A stretch of 64,000 nt of DNA, taken from assembly GCA_021325375.1 (NCBI GenBank), contig JAJPHG010000034.1, positions 1 through 64,000 on the forward strand. The letters are read 5' to 3'. This document shows, piece by piece, positions 62,015 to 64,000 of the stretch (within the stretch, counting starts at the first letter, position 1; each line of letters begins with the position of its first letter). This DNA comes from Alphaproteobacteria bacterium (GTDB taxonomy: Bacteria; Pseudomonadota; Alphaproteobacteria; Micropepsales; Micropepsaceae). The notes under the pieces are model-generated. The model worked only from the letters and a program-made list of their open reading frames with translations, had not been told where the DNA came from and made no database searches. A program made the position numbers and the translations under genes.

Positions 62015-62057
62015 GGCTCGCGATTATCCCGCAACCTCCCTTGAGGGAAAAGGGCCG

Positions 62058-62456
62058 ATGAGCACGGATGACGGAGATATCGGCAGGGCGCAGCCGCTCG
62101 CCAGGCTGCTCGGCGTGGAGATCGTGGAGGCGAGCAAGGCGCGCGTGGTCGGGCGTCTCCTGGTCAGGCCCGATATCTGCACGACCTGGGACACGCTGCA
62201 CGGCGGCGCGATCATGGCCTTCGCCGACACGCTCGGCGCGACGGGAGCCTATCTGAACCTGCCGCCAGGCGCGGGCACGACGACGATGGAGAGCAAGACG
62301 AACTTCATCGGCTCGGCGAAAGCGGGCTCCGTCGTCACCGCGGAGTCGCTGCCGATCCATATCGGCAGCCGCACCTCGGTCTGGCAGACCCGCATCACGC
62401 GCGAGGACGGCAAGCTGGTTGCGGTCGTCACGCAAACCCAGATGGTGCTTACGTAG
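62058..62456 (+). CDS. PaaI-type hotdog thioesterase
   Basis: The 132-residue protein has a single hotdog fold: ARLLGVEIVEASKARVVGRL, CTTWDTLHGGAIMAFADTLG with the HGG and Asp catalytic elements, TTTMESKTNFIGSAKAGSVV and RITREDGKLVAVVTQTQMVL. It would hydrolyse an aryl- or acyl-CoA. The ribosome-binding site lies within a CCCTTGAGGGA palindrome remnant just before the ATG. It stands upstream of an SDR gene, a plausible partner in acyl-CoA metabolism. Confidence 0.9.
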   Translation: MSTDDGDIGRAQPLARLLGVEIVEASKARVVGRLLVRPDICTTWDTLHGGAIMAFADTLGATGAYLNLPPGAGTTTMESKTNFIGSAKAGSVVTAESLPIHIGSRTSVWQTRITREDGKLVAVVTQTQMVLT

Positions 62457-62524
62457 CGACAGGCTTTGCGCCGGGCCCGCGCCGGTTTAAGAGTCCGCCC
62501 GGTTGGAATTCGAAGGAGAAGATC

Positions 62525-63307
62525 ATGGAACTCAATTCGTCCATCTCCGCCGTCGTCACCGGCGGCGCATCGGGCCTCGGCGAGGCGACGGCGCGCGCGC
62601 TCGCAAAGCGCGGCGTGAAGGTCGCGCTCCTCGACATGAACAAGACGAAGGGCGAGGCGGTCGCGGCGGAGATCGGCGGCGTGTTCTGCGAGGCCAACGT
62701 CACCAAGGAAGACAGCGTCGTCGCCGCGTTCGAGAAGGCGCGCGCGGCCCACGGCCAGGAGCGCATCCTCGTCAACTGCGCCGGCACCGGCAATGCCATC
62801 AAGACCGCGTCGCGCGACAAGAAGACGGGCGAGCTGCGCCGCTTCCCGAGCGAGGCGTTCGACTTCATCATCCAGATCAATCTGGTGGGCACCTACCGCT
62901 GCATCGCGATCAGCGCGCAGGGCATGCTCTCGCTCGATCCGCTGGCGGGCGGCGAGCGCGGCGCGATCGTCAACACCGCGTCGGTCGCGGCGCAGGACGG
63001 GCAGGTCGGCCAGGCCGCCTACAGCGCGTCGAAGGGCGGCGTGAACGCGCTCACCCTCGTCGTCGCGCGCGACCTGGCGCAGGAAGGCATCCGCTGCAAC
63101 ACGATCATGCCGGGCCTGTTCAACACCCCGCTGCTCGCGGCCGCGCCCGAGCAGGTCAAGCAGGCGCTCGGCGCGCAGGTGCCGTTCCCGCCGCGTCTCG
63201 GCAACCCGCCGGAATACGCCTCGCTGGCGCTGGAGATGCTGAGCAACCCCTATTTCAACGGCGAATGCGTCCGCCTCGACGGCGCGATTCGCATGGCGCC
63301 GCGATAG
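62525..63307 (+). CDS. SDR-family 3-hydroxyacyl-CoA dehydrogenase type 2-like protein
   Basis: The 260-residue short-chain dehydrogenase has the NAD-binding TGGASGLGEATARALAKRG, ILVNCAGTGNAI, the catalytic Ser (NTASVAAQDG) and Tyr/Lys in AAYSASKGG. The closing segment SNPYFNGECVRLDGAIRM is characteristic of the HSD10/type-2 3-hydroxyacyl-CoA dehydrogenase group. AAGGAG lies about 5 nt before the ATG. It probably acts in fatty-acid or branched-chain oxidation. Confidence 0.92.
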   Translation: MELNSSISAVVTGGASGLGEATARALAKRGVKVALLDMNKTKGEAVAAEIGGVFCEANVTKEDSVVAAFEKARAAHGQERILVNCAGTGNAIKTASRDKKTGELRRFPSEAFDFIIQINLVGTYRCIAISAQGMLSLDPLAGGERGAIVNTASVAAQDGQVGQAAYSASKGGVNALTLVVARDLAQEGIRCNTIMPGLFNTPLLAAAPEQVKQALGAQVPFPPRLGNPPEYASLALEMLSNPYFNGECVRLDGAIRMAPR

Positions 63308-63315
63308 GCCCAAAG

Positions 63316-63438
63316 TGTCATGGCCCGCGAATGCGGGCCACCCAGCTGAAGCTGCAACCAGCTTCGCAGAATTATCGCGGCCAAACTTTCGAGGCCGAAC
63401 AAGCGTTACCTGGGTGGCCCGCATTCGCGGGCCATGAC
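63316..63438. repeat. REP-like composite element with 29-bp terminal inverted repeats (family A, copy 2)
   Basis: The arms at 63316-63344 and 63410-63438 are exact inverted copies and identical to the arms of the element at 8741-8907. The 65-bp interior is different and contains smaller hairpins (GAAGCTG/CAGCTTC-like, CGGCC/GGCCG). It lies just past the SDR stop and before the last gene. Confidence 0.85.
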
Positions 63439-63449
63439 AATATTTGTCT

Positions 63450-63980
63450 ATGACTCAATCGACGATTCTCGCCTGGCACGACTATTTCGTCACCATCGCC
63501 GCGGTCAGCGCGACGTTGGCGGGGCTGCTTTTCGTAGGCCTCACGATCAGCCTGTCCCATGTGCTGCAGGGCTATGGCTATCTGAGCCGCGCCTTCATCG
63601 CGCTGTTCATGCAGTTCGAGATGCTGCTGCTCGGCATCTTCGGCATCGTGCCGGGACAGCCCGGCTGGGTGCTGGGCGCGGAGTTCATCGTCACCGGCGC
63701 CTCGATCCTGATCGGCATCTCGATCTTCGCCTATCATTTCCCGGAGAGCGCGCTGTCGGCGGTGCTGGGCTCGAAGGGCCCGCGCACCGTGCGCGCGATC
63801 CTGGGCTATGGCGGCACGCTGCTGCCGGTGCTCGCGGGCATCGGGCTGATCTGGGGCGAGCCGCTCTCGCTCTATCTCCTCATCCCGAGCGAGATCGCGG
63901 CACTCTATCTCTCCATCGGCAACGCCTGGGTGTTCGCGGTCGAGATCCCGCGCCGCGCGGAAGAAGCCAAGCAGCGCTGA
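63450..63980 (+). CDS. Membrane protein of unknown function
   Basis: The 176-residue protein has about four to five membrane helices: FVTIAAVSATLAGLLFVGLT, FIALFMQFEMLLLGIFGIV, FIVTGASILIGISIFAYHF, YGGTLLPVLAGIGLIWG and a final LLIPSEIAALYLSIGNAWVF. The start LAWHDYFVTIAAVSATLAGLLFVG occurs in many small uncharacterised membrane proteins of proteobacteria. I chose the ATG at 63450; a TTG at 63444 is possible. Confidence 0.75.
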   Translation: MTQSTILAWHDYFVTIAAVSATLAGLLFVGLTISLSHVLQGYGYLSRAFIALFMQFEMLLLGIFGIVPGQPGWVLGAEFIVTGASILIGISIFAYHFPESALSAVLGSKGPRTVRAILGYGGTLLPVLAGIGLIWGEPLSLYLLIPSEIAALYLSIGNAWVFAVEIPRRAEEAKQR

Positions 63981-64000
63981 GCGCGCTCACGTCGCCTGCA

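Noticed and set aside
62035..62047. Remnant of the family D palindrome before the thioesterase gene
   Set aside because: Only a short CCTCCCTTGAGGG core is left, which could arise by chance near a ribosome-binding site; mentioned but not called as a separate element.

Overview
The window is GC-rich chromosomal DNA from an alphaproteobacterium. The evidence is gene order and family content. There is a PDH operon whose E1-beta subunit carries an N-terminal lipoyl domain, followed by pdhC and lpd and lying close to enolase. There is an rplU-rpmA-obgE-nadD-rsfS-rlmH block. fliX, a flagellar regulator restricted to alphaproteobacteria, has a CtrA-like box in front of it. A cluster of GANTC (CcrM) sites lies before the ftsB-like gene. 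The species cannot be fixed from sequence alone; a Caulobacterales/Micropepsales-like lineage is a guess. No rRNA, tRNA, CRISPR array or complete IS element was seen.

Layout. 1-5.3 kb: eno, an alpha/beta hydrolase, two tandem duplicated toxin-antitoxin pairs, a frameshifted secreted protein and ftsB. 5.3-7.5 kb: a secreted metzincin-type metalloprotease with a seven-repeat propeller-like tail. 7.7-15.3 kb: the pyruvate dehydrogenase operon pdhA (frameshifted as written), pdhB, pdhC and lpd, with a GFA-family gene and two membrane-protein genes between them. 15.3-18.1 kb: two small exported or membrane proteins, then a copper-delivery set for cytochrome oxidase (Sco1, CtaG-like, PCu(A)C).

18.1-36.2 kb is the main accessory region. 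It holds ten P-loop sulfotransferase-like genes of very different subfamilies, three cytoplasmic-type glycosyltransferases, a methyltransferase-like gene, an orphan prepilin-peptidase N-terminal domain and two unknowns. It reads as a locus for building and sulfating a surface glycan. No polymerase, flippase or PAPS-synthesis gene is inside it.

36.2-43.0 kb: rplU, rpmA, a GNAT gene, then obgE. obgE is preceded by a duplicated, truncated obgE 5' end and a small foreign-looking gene (an 891-bp insertion that regenerated the gene). nadD, rsfS (apparently starting at CTG), rlmH, fliX, an unknown, and a DUF4424 gene broken by an amber codon follow. 43.0-53.6 kb: TCA-cycle genes on the minus strand, in transcription order sucC, two small genes, sucD, a DUF2846 gene, then (past two plus-strand genes) sucA, a SLATT-like two-TM gene and sucB. 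53.7-64 kb: mostly single genes, including a GT87 mannosyltransferase-like protein, a Gly-rich/Asn-Ile-Asn-Lys repeat secreted protein, rhomboid protease, PAS protein, GMC oxidoreductase, tandem PilZ protein, small enzymes, an SDR dehydrogenase and a membrane protein.

Several families of palindromic REP-like elements are scattered through the window. One of them lies in frame inside pdhC. Two genes carry single-base frameshifts at CCC runs and could be sequence errors or real lesions.
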